This document shows, one piece after another, positions 35,439 to 44,616 of a DNA stretch of 64,000 nucleotides; positions within the stretch are counted from its first letter, which is position 1; the number at the start of each line of letters is the position of its first letter. A model generated the notes under the pieces. It was not told the origin of the DNA, searched no databases, and saw nothing but the letters and a program-made list of their open reading frames with translations. Made by a program: the position numbers and the translations under genes. Source of the DNA: Flavobacterium sp. A45 (GTDB lineage: Bacteria > Bacteroidota > Bacteroidia > Flavobacteriales > Flavobacteriaceae); the NCBI RefSeq assembly GCF_002001005.1, contig NZ_MUNX01000080.1, forward strand, positions 44,241 to 108,240, given 5' to 3'.

Positions 35439-36488
35439 ATGTCAAAAGATTTAAAAGACAGTGTTGGAATTCCCCCTTCGGGGGTTAGGAGGACAATTCA
35501 AGAAGAAATAAAAAAGAGAATACTCGTGCTCGACGGAGCAATGGGGACCATGCTGCAACGTTATAATTTCTCTGAAGAAGATTTTCGTGGCGAACGATTC
35601 AAAGATTTTCCGCATCCGCTAAAAGGGAACAATGATTTATTGTCCTTAACGCAACCACAGGCTATCAAAGCAGTACACGCAGCCTATTTTGAAGCAGGAG
35701 CCGATATTGTGGAAACCAATACTTTCTCAGGAACGACCATAGGTATGGCGGATTATTACCTAGAAGAATATGTTTATGAATTGAACTACGAATCGGCAAA
35801 ACTTGCTCGTGAAGTAGCCGATGAATTCACTGCCAAAAATCCAAACCAGCCTCGTTTTGTAGCCGGTTCAATTGGCCCGACAAACCGTACGGCGAGTATG
35901 TCGCCAGATGTAAACGATCCAGGATACAGAGCAGTAACTTTTGATGATTTGCGCATTGCTTACAAACAACAAGTCGAAGCCTTAATGGATGGCGGTTGCG
36001 ACTTGCTTTTGGTGGAAACTATTTTTGATACATTAAATGCCAAAGCAGCACTTTTCGCCATTGAAGAAGTAAAAGAAGAACGCAATCTTGATATTCCGAT
36101 TATGGTTTCAGGAACGATTACCGATGCTTCAGGAAGAACACTTTCGGGACAAACGGTAGAAGCCTTTTTGGTTTCGGTATCACATATTCCATTGTTAAGC
36201 GTAGGATTCAATTGTGCTCTTGGTGCCGATTTATTGAAACCGTATCTGCAGACTTTGTCGCATAATACTTCTTTCAACGTGTCGGCGCATCCAAATGCAG
36301 GATTGCCAAACGCTTTTGGAGAATACGATGAAACACCAGAGGAAATGCAAGCACAAATTAAAAGCTATTTAGACGATAATTTAATAAACATCATTGGTGG
36401 TTGTTGCGGAACAACCCCAAACCATATCAAATTGATTGCCGATATCGCCAAGGATTATAAGCCGAGAGTTTCGACTGCGGTGATGTAA
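35439..36488 (+). CDS. Methionine synthase, homocysteine-binding half
   Basis: N-terminal module of cobalamin-dependent MetH encoded as a separate 349-residue protein. The S-methyltransferase barrel starts at [16 protein letters not shown] and contains [27 protein letters not shown] and [12 protein letters not shown]. The zinc cysteines are in [12 protein letters not shown] and [12 protein letters not shown]. Residues 8-18 ([11 protein letters not shown]) come from a short palindromic repeat (CCCCCTTCGGGGG) lying between the start codon and the domain. The rest of MetH is at 37293, after an unrelated gene. Confidence 0.93.
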   Translation: MSKDLKDSVGIPPSGVRRTIQEEIKKRILVLDGAMGTMLQRYNFSEEDFRGERFKDFPHPLKGNNDLLSLTQPQAIKAVHAAYFEAGADIVETNTFSGTTIGMADYYLEEYVYELNYESAKLAREVADEFTAKNPNQPRFVAGSIGPTNRTASMSPDVNDPGYRAVTFDDLRIAYKQQVEALMDGGCDLLLVETIFDTLNAKAALFAIEEVKEERNLDIPIMVSGTITDASGRTLSGQTVEAFLVSVSHIPLLSVGFNCALGADLLKPYLQTLSHNTSFNVSAHPNAGLPNAFGEYDETPEEMQAQIKSYLDDNLINIIGGCCGTTPNHIKLIADIAKDYKPRVSTAVM

Positions 36489-36561
36489 ATTGACATAATT
36501 AAAATGATAGTAGATTGTAAATCTGCGATATTTAATATTTCGCATTTATCGGAAATTAAAA

Positions 36562-37017
36562 ATGATAAAAGAAGACGTTAGAATTACTCATAAAACGAAT
36601 TGGGTGAAAGTAATTATCTTTTTTGTATTAGTGGGTTTGTTCATATTCTCTTTATATTATAATAATAATGAATATGAGAATTACAGAAAATCGCTGAAAG
36701 GAGAGACTATTGCATTAGCAACTAGAATTAAGAGCTCAGGTAAAGGTAGGTCTTTGAAATACTATTTTTATTCAGGTAAAAAAGTTATATCAGCGATTAG
36801 TATACACGATTATTATGGTGATGAATCAGAATTGATAAATAAGTTTTATAAAGTAAAATATAATTTAAAAGACCCTGAAGAAAACTATATTATTTTAGAA
36901 AAAGAACTAAACCCTGATTCAATAACACTTGTTAAAGCTGGTTTCACTAAAACTAAATATTATATCTATGACGTTGCAGTGTCATCTAAATATATAGAGA
37001 AGTTAAAATGGAAATGA
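36562..37017 (+). CDS. Hypothetical single-TM protein between the metH halves
   Basis: A 151-residue protein with one N-terminal TM (VIIFFVLVGLFIFSLYY, about 16-32) and a hydrophilic remainder rich in Lys and Tyr. It resembles small membrane-anchored proteins of the DUF3592 kind in outline, but I cannot assign it. Lower GC than metH. It is probably a late insertion into the operon with no link to methionine synthesis. Confidence 0.65.
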   Translation: MIKEDVRITHKTNWVKVIIFFVLVGLFIFSLYYNNNEYENYRKSLKGETIALATRIKSSGKGRSLKYYFYSGKKVISAISIHDYYGDESELINKFYKVKYNLKDPEENYIILEKELNPDSITLVKAGFTKTKYYIYDVAVSSKYIEKLKWK

Positions 37018-37078
37018 TTTTTAAATTGAAGAATAAAATTGAAATTTTCGGGAAATATAAATTTGTTATGAAACCGAT

Positions 37079-37181
37079 TATCGCGTGAGGGATAGTAGTG
37101 GAAAGCCCTTAGACCAATGGAGTGATAACGGAATTGGACGAGGACTTGAAACGAATAGCCCGGCCCTTTGGGACACGCCCA
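37079..37181 (+). repeat. Structured RNA-like repeat, GCGTGAGGGAT...ACACGCCC type
   Basis: GCGTG (37083-37087) pairs CACGC (37174-37178). Conserved-looking internal blocks are AGGGATAGTAGTGGAAAGCC, AGACCAATGG, GATAACGGAATTGGACGAGG, GAATAGCCCGG and hairpin CCCTTTGGG. Two more members lie on the minus strand at 45908-46023 and 61416-61590. It may belong to a known flavobacterial RNA family such as Flavo-1, but I cannot confirm the name. Confidence 0.55.
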
Positions 37182-37292
37182 AATAAAGTTGAAAATTAAA
37201 ATAAAATATAACTACAGTTTTTTAGCTGTAGACAAAATAATAAAAACTTAGGATCTAAGCTGCTTAGAAACTTAGTAACTCAAAATAAAAAA

Positions 37293-39974
37293 ATGGGACA
37301 CAATAAAAATAGAAGAAACCTTGTATTATCGGGATTAGAGCCTTTGATCATTACGCCGGATAGCGTATTTGTGAATGTTGGGGAACGTACCAATGTTACA
37401 GGTTCGAGAAAGTTTCTTCGATTGATTAAGGAAGAAAAATACGAGGAAGCACTTGATATTGCTAGACAGCAGGTAGAAGGCGGCGCGCAAATCATTGATA
37501 TCAATATGGATGAGGGAATGCTTGACGGTGTTTATGCGATGACCAAATTCCTGAATTTGATTGCTGCCGAGCCGGATATTTCTAGTGTGCCCATTATGAT
37601 TGACAGTTCGAAATGGGAAATCATTGAGGCTGGTTTGAAAGTTGTGCAAGGAAAATGTGTGGTAAACTCGATTTCGTTAAAAGAAGGAGAAGAAGCATTT
37701 ATCCATCACGCTAAGCTAATCAAACGTTACGGAGCTGCGGTTATCGTAATGGCTTTTGATGAGGTTGGACAAGCCGATAATTTTGACAGAAGAGTTGAAA
37801 TTTGCCAGCGCTCGTATGATATTTTGGTAAACAAAGTAGATTTTCCTCCACAGGATATTATTTTCGATTTGAATATATTCCCCGTAGCGACTGGTATGGA
37901 GGAACACCGCTTGAATGCTTTGGATTTCTTTAGAGGAACCAAATGGGTTCGGGAAAATTTACCGCACGCGCACATCAGTGGTGGGGTGAGTAACGTTTCG
38001 TTTTCGTTTAGAGGGAATGATACTGTGAGAGAAGCGATGCACTCGGTTTTCTTGTACCACGCCATTCAAAACGGAATGACAATGGGAATTGTAAATCCGG
38101 AAATGTTGTCGATTTATGATGAGATTCCAAAAGATTTATTGGAACACGTAGAAGATGTAATTCTAGACAGACGCGACGATGCTACTGAACGTTTATTGGA
38201 TTTTGCCGAAAACGTAAAAGGTGATGTGAAGAGCAACGAGAAAGCGGTTCAAGAATGGCGTTCGGGAACAGTTCAGGAAAGAATCACGCATTCCTTGGTA
38301 AAAGGAGTGGACGAATTTATAGAAATTGATGTTGAGGAAGCGAGATTGGCTGCCACAAAACCTATCGAAGTTATCGAAATCAATTTGATGACAGGAATGA
38401 ATGTTGTTGGAGATTTGTTTGGTTCTGGGAAAATGTTTTTGCCGCAGGTTGTAAAATCGGCTCGTGTGATGAAAAAAGCGGTGGCTTATTTATTGCCATT
38501 TATTGAAGCTGCTAAACAGGTTGGCGATAAATCTGGAAACGGAAAAATCCTAATGGCAACCGTAAAAGGGGATGTACACGATATTGGTAAAAATATTGTT
38601 TCGGTGGTTTTGGCTTGTAATAATTATGAGATTGTGGATCTTGGAGTTATGGTGCCTCCCGAAAAAATTATTGCAGCTGCTATAGAACATGAAGTAGATA
38701 TTATTGGATTGAGCGGATTAATCACGCCGTCTTTGGACGAAATGGTTTATTTGGCGAAAGAATTAGATAAAAGAGGATTGAAAATTCCTGTAATGATTGG
38801 TGGAGCTACTACTTCACGTGCACATACTGCCGTGAAAATTGCACCTCAGTATAGAGAAACCGTGATTCACGTAAACGATGCTTCGAGAGCCGTTACGGTG
38901 GCAGGAAACTTATTGGATCACAATAGAAAAATTTATGCAAGCGATATTCGAGCCGATTATGATGCGTTTAGAGAAACATTCTTGAACCGTTCACGAGACA
39001 AGAATTTCTTAACGATTGAGCAAGCCCGTAAGAATAAATTGCAATTGGATTGGAGGCATTTTGAACCTGTAAAACCAAAAGTTATCGGTGAGCAGATTGT
39101 CGAAGTAGATTTGGATGTATTGGTTCCATATATTGACTGGACTCCGTTTTTTAGAACGTGGGAATTATTCGGAAAATATCCAGCGATTTTAACCGATGAA
39201 GTTGTTGGTGAACAAGCCACTTCTGTTTTTGCGGATGCGCAAGCAATGTTGGAAGTGATTCTGAAAGAGAAAAAATTACAAGCCAAAGGAATCTACGGAA
39301 TCTTCCCTGCGAACCAAATCAATGATGATGATATTGAGTTGACTGATGAAAACGGAAAACCATTACAGACATTCTTGACTTTGCGTCAGCAGTCACAAAA
39401 AACAAAAGGAGCTCCAAATATTGCATTAGCCGATTTTATTGCGCCGAAAGAAAGCGGAAAAGTAGATTACATGGGAGCGTTTTGTGTAACCACTGGTTTT
39501 GGCGTTGACGAATGGGCGGCCGAATTTGAAAAGGATTTGGACGATTACAATTCGATTATGGTCAAAGCTTTGGCTGATCGATTTGCAGAAGCATTCGCCG
39601 AATATTTACACGAAAAAGTCCGTAAAGAGATCTGGGGTTATGCAGCCGATGAGGTTTTGAGCAAACAAGCACTTATCGAAGAAGATTATAAAGGAATTCG
39701 TCCGGCACCTGGTTATCCTGCCTGTCCAGACCACTTGGAAAAACCAACAATCTGGAAACTACTTAACGTAGAAAAAGAAATTGGAGTAACCTTAACCGAA
39801 AGTATGGCGATGTGGCCAGCTTCATCGGTTTCGGGATATTATTTTGGAAACCCAGAAAGTAAGTATTTCGGTCTTGGAAAAATAAAAGAAGATCAGGTCA
39901 TTGATTATGCCAAAAGAAGAAGTGTTTCAACTGATGTTGCCATGAAATGGCTGAATCCAAATATTGCAGATTAA
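37293..39974 (+). CDS. metH: Methionine synthase, folate-, cobalamin- and activation-domain half
   Basis: Transfers methyl from methyltetrahydrofolate through cobalamin to homocysteine. The 893 residues contain a pterin-binding barrel ([30 protein letters not shown]-like [11 protein letters not shown]), a cobalamin cap and Rossmann domain with the cobalt ligand His in [21 protein letters not shown] and [16 protein letters not shown]. The C-terminal activation domain ([30 protein letters not shown]) binds SAM. Together with the 35439 protein it equals full-length MetH. Confidence 0.95.
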   Translation: MGHNKNRRNLVLSGLEPLIITPDSVFVNVGERTNVTGSRKFLRLIKEEKYEEALDIARQQVEGGAQIIDINMDEGMLDGVYAMTKFLNLIAAEPDISSVPIMIDSSKWEIIEAGLKVVQGKCVVNSISLKEGEEAFIHHAKLIKRYGAAVIVMAFDEVGQADNFDRRVEICQRSYDILVNKVDFPPQDIIFDLNIFPVATGMEEHRLNALDFFRGTKWVRENLPHAHISGGVSNVSFSFRGNDTVREAMHSVFLYHAIQNGMTMGIVNPEMLSIYDEIPKDLLEHVEDVILDRRDDATERLLDFAENVKGDVKSNEKAVQEWRSGTVQERITHSLVKGVDEFIEIDVEEARLAATKPIEVIEINLMTGMNVVGDLFGSGKMFLPQVVKSARVMKKAVAYLLPFIEAAKQVGDKSGNGKILMATVKGDVHDIGKNIVSVVLACNNYEIVDLGVMVPPEKIIAAAIEHEVDIIGLSGLITPSLDEMVYLAKELDKRGLKIPVMIGGATTSRAHTAVKIAPQYRETVIHVNDASRAVTVAGNLLDHNRKIYASDIRADYDAFRETFLNRSRDKNFLTIEQARKNKLQLDWRHFEPVKPKVIGEQIVEVDLDVLVPYIDWTPFFRTWELFGKYPAILTDEVVGEQATSVFADAQAMLEVILKEKKLQAKGIYGIFPANQINDDDIELTDENGKPLQTFLTLRQQSQKTKGAPNIALADFIAPKESGKVDYMGAFCVTTGFGVDEWAAEFEKDLDDYNSIMVKALADRFAEAFAEYLHEKVRKEIWGYAADEVLSKQALIEEDYKGIRPAPGYPACPDHLEKPTIWKLLNVEKEIGVTLTESMAMWPASSVSGYYFGNPESKYFGLGKIKEDQVIDYAKRRSVSTDVAMKWLNPNIAD

Positions 39975-40084
39975 AATCCCCACCCAGCCTCCCCAAAGGG
40001 GAGGAGTTGAAAAGGAATAAAAAAATATTGTTAAATTAAAATTACCCGAGTTCTCCCCTCCTTTGGAGGGGTCGGGGGAGGATT
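39974..40084 (+). repeat. Inverted-repeat cassette between metH and metF
   Basis: Left unit CCTCCCCAAAGGGGAGG (39988-40004), right unit CTCCCCTCCTTTGGAGGGG followed by TCGGGGGAGGA (40053-40082). Same design and size as the cassette before cysN. It ends directly at the metF start, and its GGGGGAGGA lies where a Shine-Dalgarno would. Confidence 0.8.
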
Positions 40085-41041
40085 ATGAAAGTAACAGAAC
40101 ATATAGAAAAAGCCAAAGGAGAAACGTTATTCTCTTTCGAAATTATTCCGCCACAAAAAGGTAAAAGTATTCAGGAATTATACGACAACATCGATCCGTT
40201 GATGGAGTTCAAACCGCCATTTATAGATGTAACGACTTCTCGTGAGGAGTATATTTATGTGGATAAAGGCAATGGTTTATTAGAAAAAAAACTGACTAGA
40301 ATGCGTCCTGGAACCTTGGGAATTTGCGCTTCTATCAAACATAAATACAATGTTGATACGGTTCCTCATGTACTTTGTGGTGGTTTCACCAAAGAGGAAA
40401 CAGAATATTTATTGGTCGATTGTCACTATCTGGGAATAGACAATGTTATGGCGCTTCGTGGAGATGCCATGAAAGATGAGCAGTCTTTTGTTCCCAAAGA
40501 AGGAGGGAATAATTATGCATCCGACTTAGTCAGTCAAATTTATCAATTGAATAACGGAAAGTATTTACACGATGTAATGGACATCGACAACAAAGCTGAT
40601 TTTTGTATTGGAGTGGCCGGTTATCCAGAGAAGCATTTGGAATCTCCTTCTTTAATATCGGATTTAAAAAGGCTGAAAGAAAAAGTAGATGCCGGAGCCG
40701 ATTACGTCGTGACTCAAATGTTTTTTGACAATGCTAAATATTTTGAGTTTGTTGCCAAAGCACGTGAAATGGGAATTACCGTTCCTATTATTCCGGGAAT
40801 TAAACCAATTGCGGTACAAAGACATTTACAAGTATTGCCACAAATTTTCCGTATTGATTTACCCGAGGATTTGATAAACGCAGTCGATAAATGCAAGAAT
40901 AATGTCGAAATACGTCAAGTGGGAATCGAATGGGCAATCCAGCAATCAATAGAATTGAAAGCGGCGGGAGTTCCTGTGTTGCATTATTATTCTATGGGAA
41001 AATCAGAAAATATCAGACAAATAGCAAGTCAGGTTTTTTAA
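40085..41041 (+). CDS. metF: 5,10-methylenetetrahydrofolate reductase
   Basis: Produces the methyltetrahydrofolate consumed by MetH. The 318 residues match the MTHFR barrel: FSFEIIPPQKGKS, DVTTSREEY, VDCHYLGIDNVMALRGD, DFCIGVAGYPEKH, DYVVTQMFFDNAKY and PIIPGIKPI. Last gene of the SAM-I-controlled metH operon; a terminator follows. Confidence 0.96.
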   Translation: MKVTEHIEKAKGETLFSFEIIPPQKGKSIQELYDNIDPLMEFKPPFIDVTTSREEYIYVDKGNGLLEKKLTRMRPGTLGICASIKHKYNVDTVPHVLCGGFTKEETEYLLVDCHYLGIDNVMALRGDAMKDEQSFVPKEGGNNYASDLVSQIYQLNNGKYLHDVMDIDNKADFCIGVAGYPEKHLESPSLISDLKRLKEKVDAGADYVVTQMFFDNAKYFEFVAKAREMGITVPIIPGIKPIAVQRHLQVLPQIFRIDLPEDLINAVDKCKNNVEIRQVGIEWAIQQSIELKAAGVPVLHYYSMGKSENIRQIASQVF

Positions 41042-41070
41042 ATAAAAAGTTATTATTAATTTCAATTTGA

Positions 41071-41112
41071 AATACTCGATTGGTTATTTTTAACTAATCG
41101 GGTATTTTTTTT
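41071..41112 (+). terminator. Terminator after metF
   Basis: AATACTCGATTGGTTA / TAACTAATCGGGTATT, 16 pairs including two G-U, then T8. Confidence 0.9.
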
Positions 41113-41126
41113 ACAACAATAATCAA

Positions 41127-42539
41127 ATGAATCCAACCCTCCAAAAAGATATAAAAGACATTGAAAACATTCTCGAAAAAGTAAAACAACAAGGAATAGA
41201 TTTTCTTAATGTTATTGATGATGTTCCGACTTCAACCCAAAATACAATTACGACCAATAGGAATTTAAACGATTCTGGTTTGGGAGCAATGTCTGCCTTG
41301 GAAGAGTTTAATCAACGTTTGGCTCCTTTGATGGTTTCACAGTCTGGACCTAGATATTGGGGTTTTGTTACGGGTGGAGCGACACCTGCTTCTATTGTTG
41401 GCGATTGGTTAACTACTATTTATGACCCAAATGCACAGGCTACAAAAGCACAGGGAGGTGTTTCGGCTTTGATAGAAATAGAAACGATTAATCTATTGTT
41501 GCAATTATTGGATTTGCCAAAATCATTTTTAGGAGGATTTGTAACAGGTGCAACAATGTCAAATTTTACAAGTTTGGCGGTAGCTCGACAATGGTTCGGA
41601 AAGCAATTGGGTAAGGATTTTGCAAAAAACGGAATTACCGCTCCTCTAAATATTCTTACGGCTACACCACATTCGTCTTCGGTAAAATGTTTGGCGATGT
41701 TAGGAATTGGAAGTCAAAATTTCACCAAAATAAAAACAGTTGAAGGAAACCGTGAAGCCATTCATATAAGCGATTTGGAACAAAACATAAAAAGTTTAAA
41801 TGGTCAGCCTTTTATTTTGATATCGAGTGCAGGAACAGTCAACTCAGCCGATTTTGATGATTTTAATGCAATTACGAAACTCAAAGAAAAATACAATTTC
41901 TGGTGGCATATTGATGCTGCTTTCGGAGGTTTTGCTGCTTGTTCTCCAAAATACAAACATTTGGTAAACGGTTGGGAAAACGCGGACAGTATTACCATAG
42001 ATTGCCATAAATGGCTGAATGTTCCTTACGAAAGTGCTTTTTATTTGGTAAAAGAACAACATAAGAATCTTCAAGTGGAAACGTTTCAAAATTCGAATGC
42101 TCCCTATTTGGGAGATCCATTGGAGAATTTCAGTTACCTAAATTTCCTGCCTGAGAATTCCAGACGATTAAAAGCTTTACCTGTTTGGTTTTCACTATTG
42201 GCGTATGGAAAACAAGGGTTTCAAGATATTGTAGAGAATAGCGTTGCGATGGCGTTGCAGTTGGATGCTTTTATAACTAATGATGAAAGTTTCGAATTAT
42301 TGGCACCAACCCGCCTCAATAATGTTTGTTTTACTTTGGCGGGAGAACACAATCAGGAAAAAGTAAATTTATTTTTGACTCATCTCAACGATACAGGCAA
42401 AGTGTTTATGACACCAACAGTATATCAAAACCGCAAAGGAATTCGAGCTTCGTTTGTCAATTGGAGAACGAATGAAAATGATATTAAAATAGTGATAGAA
42501 GAAATGAAGAAAATTATTTCAACAGTTGTGACACAGTAG
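41127..42539 (+). CDS. Pyridoxal-dependent decarboxylase family protein
   Basis: A 470-residue group II PLP decarboxylase/aminotransferase-fold protein: QSGPRYWGFVTGGATPAS, GGFVTGATMSNFTSLAVAR, WWHIDAAFGGFAA, and the Schiff-base lysine in SITIDCHKWLNVPYES. Relatives decarboxylate glutamate, aromatic amino acids or diaminobutyrate; sequence alone does not give the substrate. Stands alone, with its start 15 bases after the metF terminator. Confidence 0.85.
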   Translation: MNPTLQKDIKDIENILEKVKQQGIDFLNVIDDVPTSTQNTITTNRNLNDSGLGAMSALEEFNQRLAPLMVSQSGPRYWGFVTGGATPASIVGDWLTTIYDPNAQATKAQGGVSALIEIETINLLLQLLDLPKSFLGGFVTGATMSNFTSLAVARQWFGKQLGKDFAKNGITAPLNILTATPHSSSVKCLAMLGIGSQNFTKIKTVEGNREAIHISDLEQNIKSLNGQPFILISSAGTVNSADFDDFNAITKLKEKYNFWWHIDAAFGGFAACSPKYKHLVNGWENADSITIDCHKWLNVPYESAFYLVKEQHKNLQVETFQNSNAPYLGDPLENFSYLNFLPENSRRLKALPVWFSLLAYGKQGFQDIVENSVAMALQLDAFITNDESFELLAPTRLNNVCFTLAGEHNQEKVNLFLTHLNDTGKVFMTPTVYQNRKGIRASFVNWRTNENDIKIVIEEMKKIISTVVTQ

Positions 42540-42594
42540 ATTATAAATGTTTTTGTAGTATATTTAGGAATTAGTATTTTTAAATGTATCTTGA

Positions 42595-43449
42595 ATGAAA
42601 ACAATGGTGAAACTGTATGTCTGTTTATTTTTTTTAACTATTTGTAATAAAGGGTTCTCACAAGAAAAGGGTTTAAAAATTTCTCTTTGGGAAAATGGCG
42701 CCCCTGGTTTTGAAAATCGTAAAGACGAACCTGAACAAGCCAAAGATTGGTGGGTAAGGAATATTCATAATCCGTCGATAACTGCTTATTTTCCAGAAAA
42801 GCCAAATGGTATGGCGGTACTTATTTGCCCTGGCGGGGGGCATGAAAATTTGGTTTTCAACTCAGAGGGCAGAGATGCTGCGGAATATTTTGCAAGTATT
42901 GGTATAACAGCTTTTGTGCTAAAATACCGTTTGGCAAGAGAAAAAGAATCCCCGTACAAATTGGAAATACACGTTAAACAGGATGCCGAAAGAGCAATGC
43001 GATTGATAAGAAGCAAGGCTGCTGAATTCAAAATTGATCCAAACCGCGTCGGAGCAATGGGATTTTCGGCTGGAGGAGAAGTTGTTGCGATGATAGCTTA
43101 TAATTCCAATAATGTTGTAAAAGACACTTCGGATGCAATAGATAAATTGGACGCACAACCCAATTTCCAAATCTTGATTTACCCTGGGCCGTTGTTTATT
43201 CCAAAGGAAATCAAAACAGAAGTACCGTCAGCATTTTTATGTGCGGCAAATGATGACCTATGTTGCTCTGGTCCAATTGTTGAATTACTGAACGGGTATC
43301 GTAAAGCAAATGTTTCTGTAGAAATGCATTTGTATTCCAAGGGAGGACACGCCTTCAATATGGGAAAAAGAGCCAAAACGAACGCTTTAAAAACTTGGCC
43401 GCAAAGACTAACGGATTGGTTCGAGGATAATAACTATTTTGTGAAGTAA
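42595..43449 (+). CDS. Secreted alpha/beta hydrolase, acetylxylan-esterase-like
   Basis: A 284-residue protein with a signal peptide (MVKLYVCLFFLTICNKGFSQ region after MKT). The catalytic core has CPGGGHENL (oxyanion HGG-like), nucleophile elbow GAMGFSAGGEVVA, acid near CAANDDLCC, and His in YSKGGHAFNMG. It fits the BD-FAE/xylan esterase group. A periplasmic or extracellular esterase is likely; the substrate is inferred only. Confidence 0.82.
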   Translation: MKTMVKLYVCLFFLTICNKGFSQEKGLKISLWENGAPGFENRKDEPEQAKDWWVRNIHNPSITAYFPEKPNGMAVLICPGGGHENLVFNSEGRDAAEYFASIGITAFVLKYRLAREKESPYKLEIHVKQDAERAMRLIRSKAAEFKIDPNRVGAMGFSAGGEVVAMIAYNSNNVVKDTSDAIDKLDAQPNFQILIYPGPLFIPKEIKTEVPSAFLCAANDDLCCSGPIVELLNGYRKANVSVEMHLYSKGGHAFNMGKRAKTNALKTWPQRLTDWFEDNNYFVK

Positions 43450-43470
43450 AAATGTTATTTAAATATTGGT

Positions 43471-43517
43471 AAAAAAACAAGCTCGTTTAAAATAACTTTA
43501 AACGAGCTTGTTTTTTT
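43471..43517. terminator. Bidirectional terminator
   Basis: Twenty-one perfect pairs: the left arm ends CAAGCTCGTTTAAA, the right arm is its complement and ends in T7; five-base loop. Lies between convergent genes. Confidence 0.95.
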
Positions 43518-43554
43518 ATATGTATCTGCAAACTAAAATCTGCAACCTGCCAAC

Positions 43555-44451
43555 TTACTTCGTAATTTCCCTAAACACCGCCTCCAGATTTTTATTCTTT
43601 TGATTCAGCTGTAAAGTTTTCAATCCATTATCGTAAGCAAAATCAAAAACCGTTGGGCGCATATCTTTATCCGAAACAAAAGTCAATTCCCAAGAACAAC
43701 CGTTGATGTTTTTAAGCGATTTCAAATGTGGAATTTGAGCAATAAGGTCTTCTTCTACTTTTAAATCAAATTCGACTTCGATTACTTGTTCTTTATCGGC
43801 AGAGATTAAATTGTCTAGTTTTTTATCGGCAACTATTTGTCCTTTGTCAATAATAATCACTCGGTCGCAAATCGCTTCTACTTCCTGCATAATGTGTGTT
43901 GAAAGAAAAACGGTTTTGTCTTTCCCTACATTTTTAATCACATTTCTGATTTCGACTAATTGATTAGGATCCAATCCAGTTGTAGGTTCGTCTAGAATCA
44001 AAACATCGGGATTGTGTAATAAAGCATTTGCAAGACCTACTCTTTGACGATAGCCTTTGGACAATTGGCCTATTTTTTTATGGCTTTCGGTTTGCAAGCC
44101 TGTCAACTGAATCACATCTTCGATTCTTGATTTATCTACTTTATAAACATCAGCATTAAAGGCCAGATATTCTCTCACATACAAATCTAAATACAACGGA
44201 TTGTGTTCTGGTAAATATCCAATAGAAAGCTGCACCGATTTTTCCTGAGTGTTTACATCAAAGTCATTGACTAACGCAACACCAGAATCAGCGTGAATAT
44301 AAGTCGTCAAAATTTTCATCAAGGTCGATTTTCCGGCACCATTTGGTCCTAAAAAACCAACGATCTCTCCTTTTTTAACAGAAAATGAAATGTTGTCCAA
44401 TGCTTTTTGGGCACCATAACTTTTCGAAATGTTTTTTACTTCTATTGACAT
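43555..44451 (-). CDS. gldA: Gliding-motility ABC transporter ATPase GldA
   Basis: A 298-residue ABC ATPase with Walker A GPNGAGKST, Q-loop region GYLPEHNPLY, signature LSKGYRQR, Walker B VLILDEPTTGLD and H-loop STHIM. The C-terminal extension after residue 220 is the length found in GldA. GldA works with GldF and GldG, which are not in this window, as in flavobacteria where gldA is unlinked from gldFG. A generic ABC-2 exporter ATPase is the alternative. Confidence 0.85.
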   Translation of the reverse strand: MSIEVKNISKSYGAQKALDNISFSVKKGEIVGFLGPNGAGKSTLMKILTTYIHADSGVALVNDFDVNTQEKSVQLSIGYLPEHNPLYLDLYVREYLAFNADVYKVDKSRIEDVIQLTGLQTESHKKIGQLSKGYRQRVGLANALLHNPDVLILDEPTTGLDPNQLVEIRNVIKNVGKDKTVFLSTHIMQEVEAICDRVIIIDKGQIVADKKLDNLISADKEQVIEVEFDLKVEEDLIAQIPHLKSLKNINGCSWELTFVSDKDMRPTVFDFAYDNGLKTLQLNQKNKNLEAVFREITK

Positions 44452-44521
44452 AAAACTTTATTTGTTGCAAAAGTAAACAGAAAAAACTTTTGTTTATTCT
44501 TTTTGTCCAATAATGACCCTT

Positions 44522-44558
44522 TAACCTTTGTCAAAGTTTTGAACTTTGACAAAGGTTA
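44522..44558. repeat. Perfect 17-base palindrome upstream of gldA and the symporter
   Basis: TAACCTTTGTCAAAGTT / AACTTTGACAAAGGTTA with a TTG loop, in the divergent gap. It could be a dispersed REP-like palindrome, an operator or a hairpin. Confidence 0.75.
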
Positions 44559-44616
44559 GTCAGAAATGACGGCTTTATCGTTAAGATTTATATATTTACA
44601 ATTAAACTAAATCAAT

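Noticed and set aside
35263..35445. 60-codon minus-strand ORF with ISRKDAKAL
   Set aside because: Translation of dispersed intergenic repeats, a common false gene in flavobacterial annotations.
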